Below, piece by piece: positions 34,950 through 43,141 of a stretch of DNA of 64,000 nt (its first letter is position 1; the number at the start of each line of letters is the position of its first letter). Source of the DNA: Engelhardtia mirabilis. Its GTDB lineage: Bacteria > Planctomycetota > UBA1135 > GCA-002686595. The notes beneath the pieces were generated by a model, which worked only from the letters and a program-made list of their open reading frames with translations, was not told the DNA's origin and did no database searches. The stretch covers positions 5,022,001 through 5,086,000 of the forward strand of contig NZ_CP036287.1 of NCBI RefSeq assembly GCF_007748095.1, read 5' to 3'. A program made the translations under genes and the position numbers.

Positions 34950-36449
34950 ATGAGTGCCCCCATGTCCGCCCAAGTCCCCCAGAACCGGATCACGTCCCTC
35001 AACGGCCGCCCCATCCGAGCCGAGGGCGAGTTCGTCCTCTATTGGATGATCGCCAACCGCAGGCCGCGCTGGAACTTCGCCCTGCAACGGGCGGTCGAGC
35101 TGGCCGCGGAGACGGACCGACCGCTCCTGGTGCTCGAGCCCCTGCGCGCGGGCTACCGCTGGGCCAGCGATCGCCACCACGCCTTCGTGCTCCAGGGCAT
35201 GGCCGCCAACCGCAAGGCCTTCGCGGGCACCCGGGCGACCTACCGGGCCTACGTCGAGCCCGAGCACGGCGCCGGAGCGGGCCTGGTGGAGTCCCTGGCC
35301 GCGCGGGCCTGCGCCGTGGTCACCGACGACTGGCCCTGCTTCTTCCTGCCGCGCATGACCGCCGCACTGGCCGGACGCGTCGACGTGGCCACCGAGGCGA
35401 TCGACTCGAACGGCATCTACCCCCAGCGCTCCACCGATCGGGTCTTCACCACCGCGGCCAGCTTCCGGCGGCACCTGCAGAAGAACCTCTACCAACCGCT
35501 GCAGCGCTTTCCCCTGGAGGACCCGCTCGCGGATGCCAAGCTGCCGCGCTTGGGCAGCTTGCCCGCGGAGCTCGATGCGAGTTGGCCGGAGCCGAGCGAG
35601 GCCCTGCTGAGCGGCTCGGCCGAAGCCCTGGCGGAGTTGCCGATCGACCACGGCGTGACGCCGGTCGACGATCGTCCGGGCGGCTGGCGCGCGGGGCGTG
35701 AGCGCCTGGCTGCCTGGCTCGAGTCGGGCTTCGCGCGCTACCACGAGTCCCGCAACGATCCGGTCGACGAGGTCGCCAGCGGACTCTCACCCTGGCTGCA
35801 CTTCGGGCACCTCTCGGCCCACGAGGTCTTCGCCGCCATCGCCCGGCGCGAGAAGTGGTCGCCGGACGACGCTGCGGACGTGGCCAGCGGCTCGCGCGAG
35901 GGTTGGTGGGGCATGTCGCCGCCGGCGGAGTCGTTCCTGGACGAGCTGATCACCTGGCGTGAGATCGGCTTCAACCGCTGCACGTTGACCGACGACTACG
36001 ACCGCTTCGAGAGCCTGCCCGCCTTCGCGCGCGAGACCCTCGAAGAGCACACCAGCGATCCGCGCGAGCACCTCTACGGGCTCGAGACGTTCGAGCGTGC
36101 CGAGACCCACGACGAGCTGTGGAACGCAGCACAGACCCAGCTCGTGCGCACCGGCCGCATCCACAACTACCTGCGAATGCTGTGGGGCAAGAAGGTGCTC
36201 GAGTGGACGGCCACGCCGCGCGAGGCCCTGGACGTCTTGATCGAGCTCAACAACAAGTACGCCCTCGACGGCCGCGACCCGAACTCCTACTCGGGCATCT
36301 TCTGGACCCTGGGTCGCTACGACCGCGCCTGGGGACCGGAGCGGCCGGTGTTCGGCAAGATCCGCTTCATGAGCAGCGACAACACGCGCCGCAAGCTCAA
36401 GGTCGGCGCCTACCTGGAGCAGCACGGCCCGGGCCAGCTGTTCAACTGA
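34950..36449 (+). CDS. phr: Class II deoxyribodipyrimidine (CPD) photolyase
   Basis: The start at 34950 gives 499 residues. The N-terminal NRITSLNGRPIRAEGEFVLYWM, with the Trp/Asn-containing stretch RPRWNFALQRAVELA, is the class II photolyase opening. The C terminus, with NNKYALDGRDPNSYSG, IFWTLGRYDRAWG and PVFGKIRFMS, carries the FAD-binding and DNA-contact region characteristic of class II enzymes. The protein repairs cyclobutane pyrimidine dimers with blue light. The conserved RITSLNG segment supports this start over the longer frame (ATG 34848). It stands alone, without a visible operon partner. Confidence 0.93.
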   Translation: MSAPMSAQVPQNRITSLNGRPIRAEGEFVLYWMIANRRPRWNFALQRAVELAAETDRPLLVLEPLRAGYRWASDRHHAFVLQGMAANRKAFAGTRATYRAYVEPEHGAGAGLVESLAARACAVVTDDWPCFFLPRMTAALAGRVDVATEAIDSNGIYPQRSTDRVFTTAASFRRHLQKNLYQPLQRFPLEDPLADAKLPRLGSLPAELDASWPEPSEALLSGSAEALAELPIDHGVTPVDDRPGGWRAGRERLAAWLESGFARYHESRNDPVDEVASGLSPWLHFGHLSAHEVFAAIARREKWSPDDAADVASGSREGWWGMSPPAESFLDELITWREIGFNRCTLTDDYDRFESLPAFARETLEEHTSDPREHLYGLETFERAETHDELWNAAQTQLVRTGRIHNYLRMLWGKKVLEWTATPREALDVLIELNNKYALDGRDPNSYSGIFWTLGRYDRAWGPERPVFGKIRFMSSDNTRRKLKVGAYLEQHGPGQLFN

Positions 36450-36832
36450 CCGCCGGGCACCGCGCGGCTCCCGTGGGACCTCGACCACTTGGCGCGCGCC
36501 CCCCCGGTCCCGGGCGGCGTCGACCTGTCGCGCCCGCGCCACGCCCTGCCCGATGCCCCGACCTTCTGGGTCCTGGGCCCGTCGACGCTGGACCTGCCCC
36601 GCGCCCTGCGGATCCCGGTCTGGCCGATCGACCCCAACGACCCCAGGGGTTCACCGCCACCCGGGCCTCCACGCTCGACGAGCCGTAGCCGCGCCCCCGA
36701 GGTGGCGGTGCACGGCCCCGTGCTGCTTCCGCCGTGCAGCTTCGCGGCGACCGTCGCTGGTGTGCTCGGTCTCGCCGGATCCGCTTGGCGGGTCACCGGG
36801 ACCTTCCACCCCGACGCGACGGAGCGCCCACC
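36450..36832. other. Gap without a supported gene
   Basis: 383 bases after the photolyase. One frame from 36489 reads for about 60 residues with a few plausible strands (TFWVLGPSTLDLPRAL, VWPIDPNDP) but has no recognisable family and then runs into the next gene out of frame. I do not call it. Confidence 0.35.
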
Positions 36833-38029
36833 ATGCACACTCGAGTCCACGCCGCCCTGTTCCTGTCCCTCTTCGCAACGCTCGCGGCCGCGGCGGCGTC
36901 CGCCCAGACCCTGTACACGTTGCACGGCAGCTTCGTGGACGAGCAGGTGGGTAGCGCGGGCCCCTGCGGCTATCCCAACGGCCCCTACCAGGGCTCGTTC
37001 CAGACCCTCGCTCCCTTCGGCTGCGCCACGGTCGGGACCTTGCCCGCCCCGCCGAGTCTCCTGGGCGACGTGGCCGTGGACCGCGTGGGCGATCGCATCT
37101 GGGTCACGGACGGACCCACGATCACGGGCTACGCCGTCGGCGGCGGCACGCCCCTGGCGTCCTTCGGCTTCGGCGCCGTCCTGCCGACGTTCGGCCCGCT
37201 GACGGGCCTGGGGTGCGACGGTGCGAGCGGCATCCTGTGGGTCACCGACGGCGTGCGCGCGGCCGGCCTGCTGCCACCCACGACCGGCTGCGCGGCGTTC
37301 CTCGCGGTTCCGAGCTGGACCCTGCCGGACCTGTTCACGACCTACACGGACGTGGACCGCGACCCCGTGTCGGGGGACCTGTACTTCTCCAGCGCGAGCG
37401 GCATCGTCGTCGTCCAGCCCCCCGGCGGCGGCCCCTTCGAGAGCTTCGCCCCGGCGGTCACCGGCGCCCTGCCGCCCCACTACGGCATCGCCATCGACCA
37501 CAGCGCCGGCGCGGGCACCTCGACCCTGCTGCTCACCGACGGCGCGCTGATCGAGCGCGTCGCGCCCGGCGGGGCGCCGCCGACCTTCTACTGGCCCCAA
37601 CCCGTGACGCCGGTGGTCTTCGGCGCCACCTGCGGCCTGGCCTACAGCGCCCACGGCATCACCTTCGGCACGGCCTTCCCGCCCGTCGGCCCGGTGCACG
37701 ACTCGCGCGGGCAGAGCACGAGCCCCGCCCCCGGCTTCGAGCTGGGTCTGTTCGGAGGCCCGGCCGGCGCGCCGGCGTTCTTCTTCCTGGCCAACCAGCC
37801 CAACTGCCCCAGCACGCCCCTGCTCGGCGGCCAGCTCTGGATCGCCCCCTCGGCGACCCAGGTCGGCCAGGGCCTCGTCCCCGCCAGCGGCGACCTCCTG
37901 TTCCCCGCGCCGATCCCCCCGTTCCTGCCGACGCCCCTGACCCTCTACACCCAGGTCCTGGTCTTCGACGCCGGCAGCGCCTCATGGAAGGTCACCAACG
38001 GCCACGCCTTCTCCATCGCGCGGCCCTGA
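36833..38029 (+). CDS. Secreted hypothetical protein with shared C-terminal domain
   Basis: The start at 36833 (MHTRVHAALFLSLFATLAAA) gives a signal peptide and 398 residues. The body contains repeated short strands with aspartate-rich loops (GDVAVDRVGDRIWVTDG, GCDGASGILWVTDGVRAA, VDRDPVSGDLYFSSASGI and IDHSAGAGTSTLLLTDG), reminiscent of an SMP-30/NHL-like propeller with four to six blades. The last 100 residues (PLLGGQLWIAPSATQVGQG to FSIARP) match the C-terminal module of other secreted proteins in this window. No catalytic residues could be assigned. Confidence 0.7.
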   Translation: MHTRVHAALFLSLFATLAAAAASAQTLYTLHGSFVDEQVGSAGPCGYPNGPYQGSFQTLAPFGCATVGTLPAPPSLLGDVAVDRVGDRIWVTDGPTITGYAVGGGTPLASFGFGAVLPTFGPLTGLGCDGASGILWVTDGVRAAGLLPPTTGCAAFLAVPSWTLPDLFTTYTDVDRDPVSGDLYFSSASGIVVVQPPGGGPFESFAPAVTGALPPHYGIAIDHSAGAGTSTLLLTDGALIERVAPGGAPPTFYWPQPVTPVVFGATCGLAYSAHGITFGTAFPPVGPVHDSRGQSTSPAPGFELGLFGGPAGAPAFFFLANQPNCPSTPLLGGQLWIAPSATQVGQGLVPASGDLLFPAPIPPFLPTPLTLYTQVLVFDAGSASWKVTNGHAFSIARP

Positions 38030-38034
38030 GCGGC

Positions 38035-38052
38035 GACGCCACGCGGGGCGTC
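38035..38052. terminator. Short hairpin between convergent genes
   Basis: GACGCC pairs with GGCGTC around a six-base loop in the 21-base gap between the convergent stop codons, overlapping the stop of the DMT gene. It is a weak candidate shared terminator. Confidence 0.3.
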
Positions 38053-38392
38053 AGTTGCGGAAGGCGAAGTACACCGCACCTACAAGGCACAGGGCCGCCC
38101 ACAGGTAGTCGAGCTTCAGCGGCTCGCGCAGGTAGAAGAGCGCGAAGGGCACGAACACCGTGAGCGCGACCACCTCCTGGAGCAGCTTGAGCTGGGCCAC
38201 CGAGAGCACGGTGTAGCCCATGCGGTTGGCGGGCACCTGCAACAGGTACTCGAACAGGGCGATGCCCCAGCTCACGAGCGCCGCCACGATCCAGGGTCGG
38301 TGCCCGAGTTCCTTCAGGTGGGCGTACCAGGCGAAGGTCATGAAGACGTTCGAGAGGGACAGCAGCAGGACGGTGGCGAGGATCGGGTGCAT
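38051..38392 (-). CDS. DMT-family (DUF486-type) small membrane protein
   Basis: The product has 113 residues with four hydrophobic helices: PILATVLLLSLSNVFMTFAW, IVAALVSWGIALFEYLLQVP, LLQEVVALTVFVPFALFYL and YLWAALCLVGAVYFAF. The motifs FAWYAHLK and PANRMGY, and the length, match the DUF486 group of the drug/metabolite transporter superfamily, half-sized EamA-like proteins expected to dimerise in the inner membrane. The transported compound is unknown. Confidence 0.85.
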   Translation of the reverse strand: MHPILATVLLLSLSNVFMTFAWYAHLKELGHRPWIVAALVSWGIALFEYLLQVPANRMGYTVLSVAQLKLLQEVVALTVFVPFALFYLREPLKLDYLWAALCLVGAVYFAFRN

Positions 38393-38551
38393 GTTCGGAC
38401 GACCTTCGAAGCGGGGGGCGCGGTCGCAACGGCCGCGAGACTATCCGTCCCGCGGCTCCCGGGCGCCACGCCGGCGCGCACCCTGGCGCTCGACGCGCTC
38501 CCCCCACCTCGCCCCTTGTCGGCGGCCGGGCGCCACGGCAACCTCGCGCGG

Positions 38552-39592
38552 GTGAAACGCGACGAATCGATCGACCTGCGGGCCCACTCCCGGCGTGAGG
38601 TCCCCTTCGTGGTGGAACTCTGCCTGGAGGCCGCCGCGCGACTGGGTTGGAACACCGAGGTCCTCGACCCGGCCTTCGGCTACCTGTGGGAGGTCGAACT
38701 CCCCGGGGGACGGCGGCGCGCGATGGTCGGCGCCAAGACGCCCATCAACGACGCGGCCGCGGCCCAACTGGCGCTGGACAAGCACTACGCCGGGGTCGTG
38801 CTGCGGCGCGCGGGGTTCGGAGTGCCGGCCGGGGTGCGCGCCCTGTCGCCCAAGCACTTCGCGGACACGCGCTACGCCAAGGACGTGGGTCTGGATCCCG
38901 CCCTCGAGTTGGCGCGGGCCAAGGGCTTCCCCCTGATCGTCAAGCCCAACCGCCTCTCCCACGGGCGCTTCGTGCGTCTGGTCGAGACGGAGAAGGAGCT
39001 GCGCCGTGGCATCGAAGCGATCTGGGGCCTCGACCGCGTGGCCCTGGCTCAGACGGTCGTCGACGGCCGCGAGCTGCGGGTGGACGTGCTCGACGGTGAG
39101 CTGCTGGCGGCCTACGAACGGCGCCCGTTCACGGTGGTCGGCGACGGCGAGCGGGACGTGGCGACGCTCCTGAGGTCGATCGACTCGCGCTTCGAGTCCT
39201 TCGACCCCAAGACCCTCGCCAAACGCCTGGGTGAGACGCGCGAGGCGCGCTCGTCGGGGGGCGGCACGGGCCTCGCCCAACGGGTGCCGGCCCAGGGCGA
39301 GAAGGTCACCCTCGACGAGCCGATCCTGAACCTCAATCGCCTTTGCACCGCGGAGCTCTTGCCGCAGCTGCCGGACCGCTGGCGCGACTTCGCCGTACGC
39401 GCGGGGCAGGCCCTGGGCCTGCGCCTGGCCGGCGTGGACCTGCGCGTGCGCTCCCTGGCGGCCGACCCGTCGGAGGCCACGGTGATCGAGGTCAACGCCA
39501 CGCCCCTCTTGGCGCAGTTGGCCCACATGGGGCACCGTGAGTTGGCCGTCTCCGGCCAGGCGCGGATCCTCGAAGCGCTGCTGCGCTCCTGA
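38552..39592 (+). CDS. ATP-grasp ligase resembling the cyanophycin-synthetase ATP-grasp domain
   Basis: GTG 38552 gives 346 residues (VKRDESIDLRAHSRREVPFV); the frame upstream is antisense to the DMT gene. ATP-grasp features are readable: KTPINDAAAAQLALDKHYAG, then FPLIVKPNRLSHGRFV (nucleotide-binding lysine loop), GRELRVDVLDGELLAAYERR followed by VVGDGERDV, and the magnesium-binding end VIEVNATPLL. The RP-x-x-VVGDGE pattern is close to that of cyanophycin synthetases and GshF-type ATP-grasp domains, which join amino acids or peptides through acyl phosphates. The Mur-ligase half of cyanophycin synthetase is absent. It leads the run with the two PhyH genes and an SGNH hydrolase. Confidence 0.8.
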   Translation: MKRDESIDLRAHSRREVPFVVELCLEAAARLGWNTEVLDPAFGYLWEVELPGGRRRAMVGAKTPINDAAAAQLALDKHYAGVVLRRAGFGVPAGVRALSPKHFADTRYAKDVGLDPALELARAKGFPLIVKPNRLSHGRFVRLVETEKELRRGIEAIWGLDRVALAQTVVDGRELRVDVLDGELLAAYERRPFTVVGDGERDVATLLRSIDSRFESFDPKTLAKRLGETREARSSGGGTGLAQRVPAQGEKVTLDEPILNLNRLCTAELLPQLPDRWRDFAVRAGQALGLRLAGVDLRVRSLAADPSEATVIEVNATPLLAQLAHMGHRELAVSGQARILEALLRS

Positions 39593-39668
39593 GGGGCGCA
39601 CGGGCCGCCGCACGCGACGTCGCCGGCCGGCCCCGCGGGCGCGGGGTGCGTGCTACGCTCCCTCGGCC

Positions 39669-40631
39669 ATGCTCGACAAGCTGCTATCCAAGCTCGGCCA
39701 GGGGTCCGGATCCAAGCCCGAGGGCAACCAAGCCGCCCTTCCGGAGCTGCCCTGGTACGACCTCCCGGGCGCCGATGAGCGCCTCGAGTCGGAGGTCGAC
39801 GCGACCGACCGCGCGACCATCCGCACCTTCCGCACCAACGGCTTCGTGCAACTGCCCGGGGCCGTGGAGCCCGAGCGCCTCGACGCACTCCTGGCCAGCA
39901 TCGACGAGATGTGGACCCTCGGCGATCCGCGCGTCTGGGTCGAGCACTACAAGCGCGAGCTGGTCGACGGCAAGCTGACCGAGGAGGTCCTGTGCGACCC
40001 GGTCGGCCCGCGCTGGCGCGGGGACCCGCACAAGATGCTGGACCTGCACGTGCACTCGGCCGCCGCCCGCGAAGTGCTGGCATCGCCGCAGTTCGCGCGC
40101 TGGCTGCACCTCTTGCTGGGTCCGAAGGTGGTCGCGTTCCAGAGCCTGGTCTTCGACCGCGGCACCGAGCAGGGCATGCACCGCGACACCAACTTCGTCG
40201 GGCTGCGTCCGGCCTGGCAGATGATCGCAGCCTGGATCGCGCTCGAGGACATCGAGGAGGGCTCCGGCGAGTTGCAGTACTTCACCGGCAGCAACCACCT
40301 GCCCGACTACACCTTCCCCCACGGCGGCAACTACCTCGGCGTGGGCCAGCCCCTGCCCGGCGACTACTGCGACCACTGGCACCTGTCGGCGGCCGAGCGC
40401 GGCCTCGAGTGCCAACGCTTCCTGCCCAAGAAGGGTGACGTGCTGATCTGGCACGCGGGCCTGGTCCACGGTGGCTCGCCAATCACCAAGCCCGACGCCA
40501 CGCGACGCAGCTTCGTGACCCACTTCGCACCCGAGGGCGCGGTCCCGGCCTACATCTGGGGCGGCGGCGAGTGCCACCGCGTACGCCAGGACGAGGGTCT
40601 GTCGATGACGGCCGTCGTGCGCGGCGCCTGA
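39669..40631 (+). CDS. Phytanoyl-CoA dioxygenase (PhyH)-family protein 1
   Basis: The start at 39669 (MLDKLLSKLGQGSGSKPEGN) gives 320 residues. The iron ligands of the 2-oxoglutarate dioxygenase fold are present: H-x-D in GMHRDTNFVGL and the distal His in HAGLVHGGSPI, followed by the 2-oxoglutarate-binding Arg in DATRRSFVTHF. The segments LEDIEEGSGELQYFTGSNH and FLPKKGDVLIWHAG are typical of PhyH enzymes. The substrate is unknown; relatives hydroxylate lipids, amino acids and natural-product intermediates. It is followed after five bases by a close paralogue. Confidence 0.88.
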   Translation: MLDKLLSKLGQGSGSKPEGNQAALPELPWYDLPGADERLESEVDATDRATIRTFRTNGFVQLPGAVEPERLDALLASIDEMWTLGDPRVWVEHYKRELVDGKLTEEVLCDPVGPRWRGDPHKMLDLHVHSAAAREVLASPQFARWLHLLLGPKVVAFQSLVFDRGTEQGMHRDTNFVGLRPAWQMIAAWIALEDIEEGSGELQYFTGSNHLPDYTFPHGGNYLGVGQPLPGDYCDHWHLSAAERGLECQRFLPKKGDVLIWHAGLVHGGSPITKPDATRRSFVTHFAPEGAVPAYIWGGGECHRVRQDEGLSMTAVVRGA

Positions 40632-40636
40632 CCTCC

Positions 40637-41623
40637 ATGGGCCTGGTCCGCACTCCCCTGCGCGTCGCCCGCGAGGCTGCGCGGCGCTGGGTGGTCCAGC
40701 CACTGTTCCGCGCGCGCGTCGACCCGCGGCTGGGCGAGCGGCCCTGGTACGACACTCCCGACGCCGAGCGGCGACTCGCGGAGCTGAAGTTGGACGCGTC
40801 CGACCGCGCGCGGCTCGAGGCTTGGCGGCGCGATGGTCTGATGGTCCTCGAGGGCGCCATCGACGAGGCGCGACTGGAAGCCTTGAGCGCTGCGGTGGAG
40901 GCGGCCTGGTCGGGGGCGAATCCCCGCGTCTGGGTCGAGCACTACACCGCCGACGAGGTGCTGTTCGACCCACTCCAGCCCCACTGGCGCAGCGAGCCCC
41001 ACAAGTTGCTCGACCTGCACCTGCACTCCGCGGCGGCCGGCGCGGTCCTGGCTGCCCCGGGGCTCGCGCGTTGGTTGCACCTGCTGCTCGGCCCTCGCGT
41101 GGACGCCTTCCAGTCCCTGGTCTTCGAGCGCGGCACAGAGCAGGCCATGCACCGCGACACCAACTTCGTGGGCCTGACTCCGCCCTGGCAGATGGTCGCC
41201 ACCTGGATCGCCCTGGAGGACATCGAGCCCGGCTCGGGCGAGCTCGAGTACTACCTGGGCAGCAACCACCTGGCGGACTATCGCTTCGCGGACGGCGGTC
41301 ACTACCTGGAGCCCGGCGCCCCGGTCCCCGACGACTACTCGGATCACTGGCACGGCCTCGCGGCCGAGCTCGGCCTGGAGCGGCGCCGGTTCCTGCCCAA
41401 GCGCGGCGACGTCTTGATCTGGCATGCGGGCCTGGTCCACGGGGGTAGCCCGGTTACCGTCGCGGACTCCACCCGGCGCAGCCTGGTGACGCACTTCTGC
41501 CCCCGGGGAGCGGTGCCGGCCTACGCCTGGGATCGCCGGCGCCGCCTGACGCGCCGTCTGGACAGCGGCCTGCGCCTGACGGCCTTCCCCCGCCGTCGCC
41601 GCCGGGAGCGCCTGACGGGATAG
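40637..41623 (+). CDS. Phytanoyl-CoA dioxygenase (PhyH)-family protein 2
   Basis: The start at 40637 (MGLVRTPLRVAREAARRWVV) gives 328 residues. It is a tandem paralogue of the previous gene, with long stretches nearly identical: NPRVWVEHY, RWLHLLLGP, AFQSLVFERGTEQAMHRDTN, GSGELEYYLGSNHLADY. The metal ligands (HRD; HAGLVHGG) and the Arg after the distal His are kept, so both copies should be active. It differs in a basic N-terminal helix and a very basic C terminus (PRRRRRERLTG). The five-base spacing implies co-translation. The pair probably acts on successive positions of one substrate or on related substrates. Confidence 0.88.
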   Translation: MGLVRTPLRVAREAARRWVVQPLFRARVDPRLGERPWYDTPDAERRLAELKLDASDRARLEAWRRDGLMVLEGAIDEARLEALSAAVEAAWSGANPRVWVEHYTADEVLFDPLQPHWRSEPHKLLDLHLHSAAAGAVLAAPGLARWLHLLLGPRVDAFQSLVFERGTEQAMHRDTNFVGLTPPWQMVATWIALEDIEPGSGELEYYLGSNHLADYRFADGGHYLEPGAPVPDDYSDHWHGLAAELGLERRRFLPKRGDVLIWHAGLVHGGSPVTVADSTRRSLVTHFCPRGAVPAYAWDRRRRLTRRLDSGLRLTAFPRRRRRERLTG

Positions 41624-41636
41624 GATCGAAGGGCCC

Positions 41637-42710
41637 ATGGGTGTCCCCTCGTCCCCCCCCTCCCGCCGTCGCCCGCTGCTCGCCGTCGCCCTCGGCCTCG
41701 CGGCTGCCCTGCTCGCCGCCGAGCTGGTGGTGCGCCTGGCCCCCGAGCGCTTCGGCCTACCGCCGAGTTGGAATAGCGTCCAGGCCGGAGCTCCCGACTT
41801 CGAGGCGCGGCCGCACCTGCTCTACACCCACCGTCCCGCGGATCCGGCGGTGAACGAGCGCGGCTTCCTGGGCGCGGAGTGGCCGGGCGAGAAGGGCGCC
41901 GGCGTGCTGCGCGTGCTCTGCCTGGGCGCCTCGACCACGGAGGTGGGCAACGACGGCGGTCCCGAGGCCTCCTATCCGTTCTTCCTCGAGCGCGGCCTGA
42001 ACCCGTACTTCGAAGGCAGCGGCGAGAGCGTCGAGGTCGTCAACCTGGGCCTCGCCGGCTGGACCACGGCCGAGACGTTGGTGCACTGGTTCCTCGCGGC
42101 CAAGGACCTGGAGCCGGACCTGGTCCTGATCCACCACGCCGCCAACGACGTGGCGCCGCGCATGTGGCCCGGGTTCCGCTCGGACTACGCCCACTACCGG
42201 CGGCCGTGGAGCCTGGAGCGGGGGGACCGCGGCCTGTTCTCTGGCAGCGCCCTCGTCGCGGCCATCGCCGGTGCGCCGCCCACGCCGACCCTCGACGACG
42301 CGGTCGTGCGTCCGAAGCGCTCGGAGGTGGCGGAGCTCGCGCCGGCCGGCCGCGCCGCCTTCCGCCGCAACGTCGAGTCCATCGCCCGCGACGCCACCGC
42401 CCAGGGCGCGCGGGTGGCGCTGGTGACCCTGCCCATCGCCAGCCGCGCGCAGTTCGGCTCCGCGGACCTCGAACCCTGGCGCATGGGCATCGCCGAGCAC
42501 AACGACGAGTTGCGGTCGCTGTGCGCGCAAGAGGGCTACCTGCTGATCGACCTGGCCGCCGAGGCCGAAGCCGGCCACGAGCTGCTCGACGGCGCGTTCA
42601 TCGACCTGGTCCACGTGGACGCGGACGGAAACCTCTGGAAGGCGCTCGCGATCGGCGCGGCGCTCGCGCAGGGCTGGGAGCCGTTCGCGCGCGTCGCGCA
42701 GACGCACTGA
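41637..42710 (+). CDS. Membrane-anchored SGNH/GDSL-family hydrolase
   Basis: The product has 357 residues. One N-terminal membrane helix (PLLAVALGLAAALLAAELVV) would anchor it on the periplasmic side. SGNH blocks: nucleophile Ser99 in LCLGASTTEVG, Gly in VNLGLAGWTTAETL, Asn in HHAANDVAPRM, and the Asp/His pair in DLVHVDADGN. Such enzymes remove or transfer acyl groups from polysaccharides, lipids or peptides. It begins 13 bases after the second PhyH gene and completes the four-gene run. A role in trimming or exporting the modified product is plausible. Confidence 0.88.
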   Translation: MGVPSSPPSRRRPLLAVALGLAAALLAAELVVRLAPERFGLPPSWNSVQAGAPDFEARPHLLYTHRPADPAVNERGFLGAEWPGEKGAGVLRVLCLGASTTEVGNDGGPEASYPFFLERGLNPYFEGSGESVEVVNLGLAGWTTAETLVHWFLAAKDLEPDLVLIHHAANDVAPRMWPGFRSDYAHYRRPWSLERGDRGLFSGSALVAAIAGAPPTPTLDDAVVRPKRSEVAELAPAGRAAFRRNVESIARDATAQGARVALVTLPIASRAQFGSADLEPWRMGIAEHNDELRSLCAQEGYLLIDLAAEAEAGHELLDGAFIDLVHVDADGNLWKALAIGAALAQGWEPFARVAQTH

Positions 42711-42809
42711 GCTCCGCGCGCACGGCGAGGACAGTCGTGGATCGCCGCGCCAGTGATCGTGGCACAAGGCCTGCGCGGCGGCGCTGCCACGGCCCGCGAA
42801 GATCGCCCG

Positions 42810-42990
42810 GACATGGGGGTTCCGGACCTGGACCTCGACGTGATCGAGGGCAACCACGGCCTGCGCGCTGCGACGGCTTGGCCCCTCCGCTCGCCCACCT
42901 CGAATGGGGCAGTGCCGAGCTGCAACCGGGCGATCGGGTCACGCTGGGCGACCTGCTCGGGCGGATCGATGCTCCGGACGGTCGATGGCC
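42810..42990 (+). pseudogene. Possible frameshifted remnant of an M23/LytM-type peptidase domain
   Basis: The 431-base gap 42711-43141 holds no intact gene, but two frames together read like an M23 domain: DLDLDVIEGNHGLRA in one frame, then DGLAPPLAHLEWGSAELQPG followed by DRVTLGDLLGRI in another. The order GNH...DGL...AHL...G(S)...PGDRV..G..LG is that of LytM endopeptidases. The downstream HLH motif is not seen. The sequence is too short and shifted to be functional. Confidence 0.35.
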
Positions 42991-43126
42991 GCGTGGTCGT
43001 GAGGGACGTGGTCTCCGACGCCGCCCCCCGCAAGACCGGCCGAGATTCGGGATCGTCCGAGACACGGCAGCCGGGTCCCTGATTCCCAGCTCTGGCGGCG
43101 CCGCAGGGGCGCTCGCCCCAGCATCC

Positions 43127-43132
43127 AAGGAG
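43127..43132 (+). promoter_or_regulatory. Ribosome-binding site that decides the start at 43142
   Basis: AAGGAG lies nine bases before ATG 43142. It is one of the few strong Shine-Dalgarno sites in the window. It shows that the long frame open from 41879 is not the gene start. Confidence 0.75.
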
Positions 43133-43141
43133 TCCAACCCC

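Noticed and set aside
36489..36700. A possible small gene after the photolyase
   Set aside because: A few plausible residues but no family, no clear start and it merges out of frame with the next gene.
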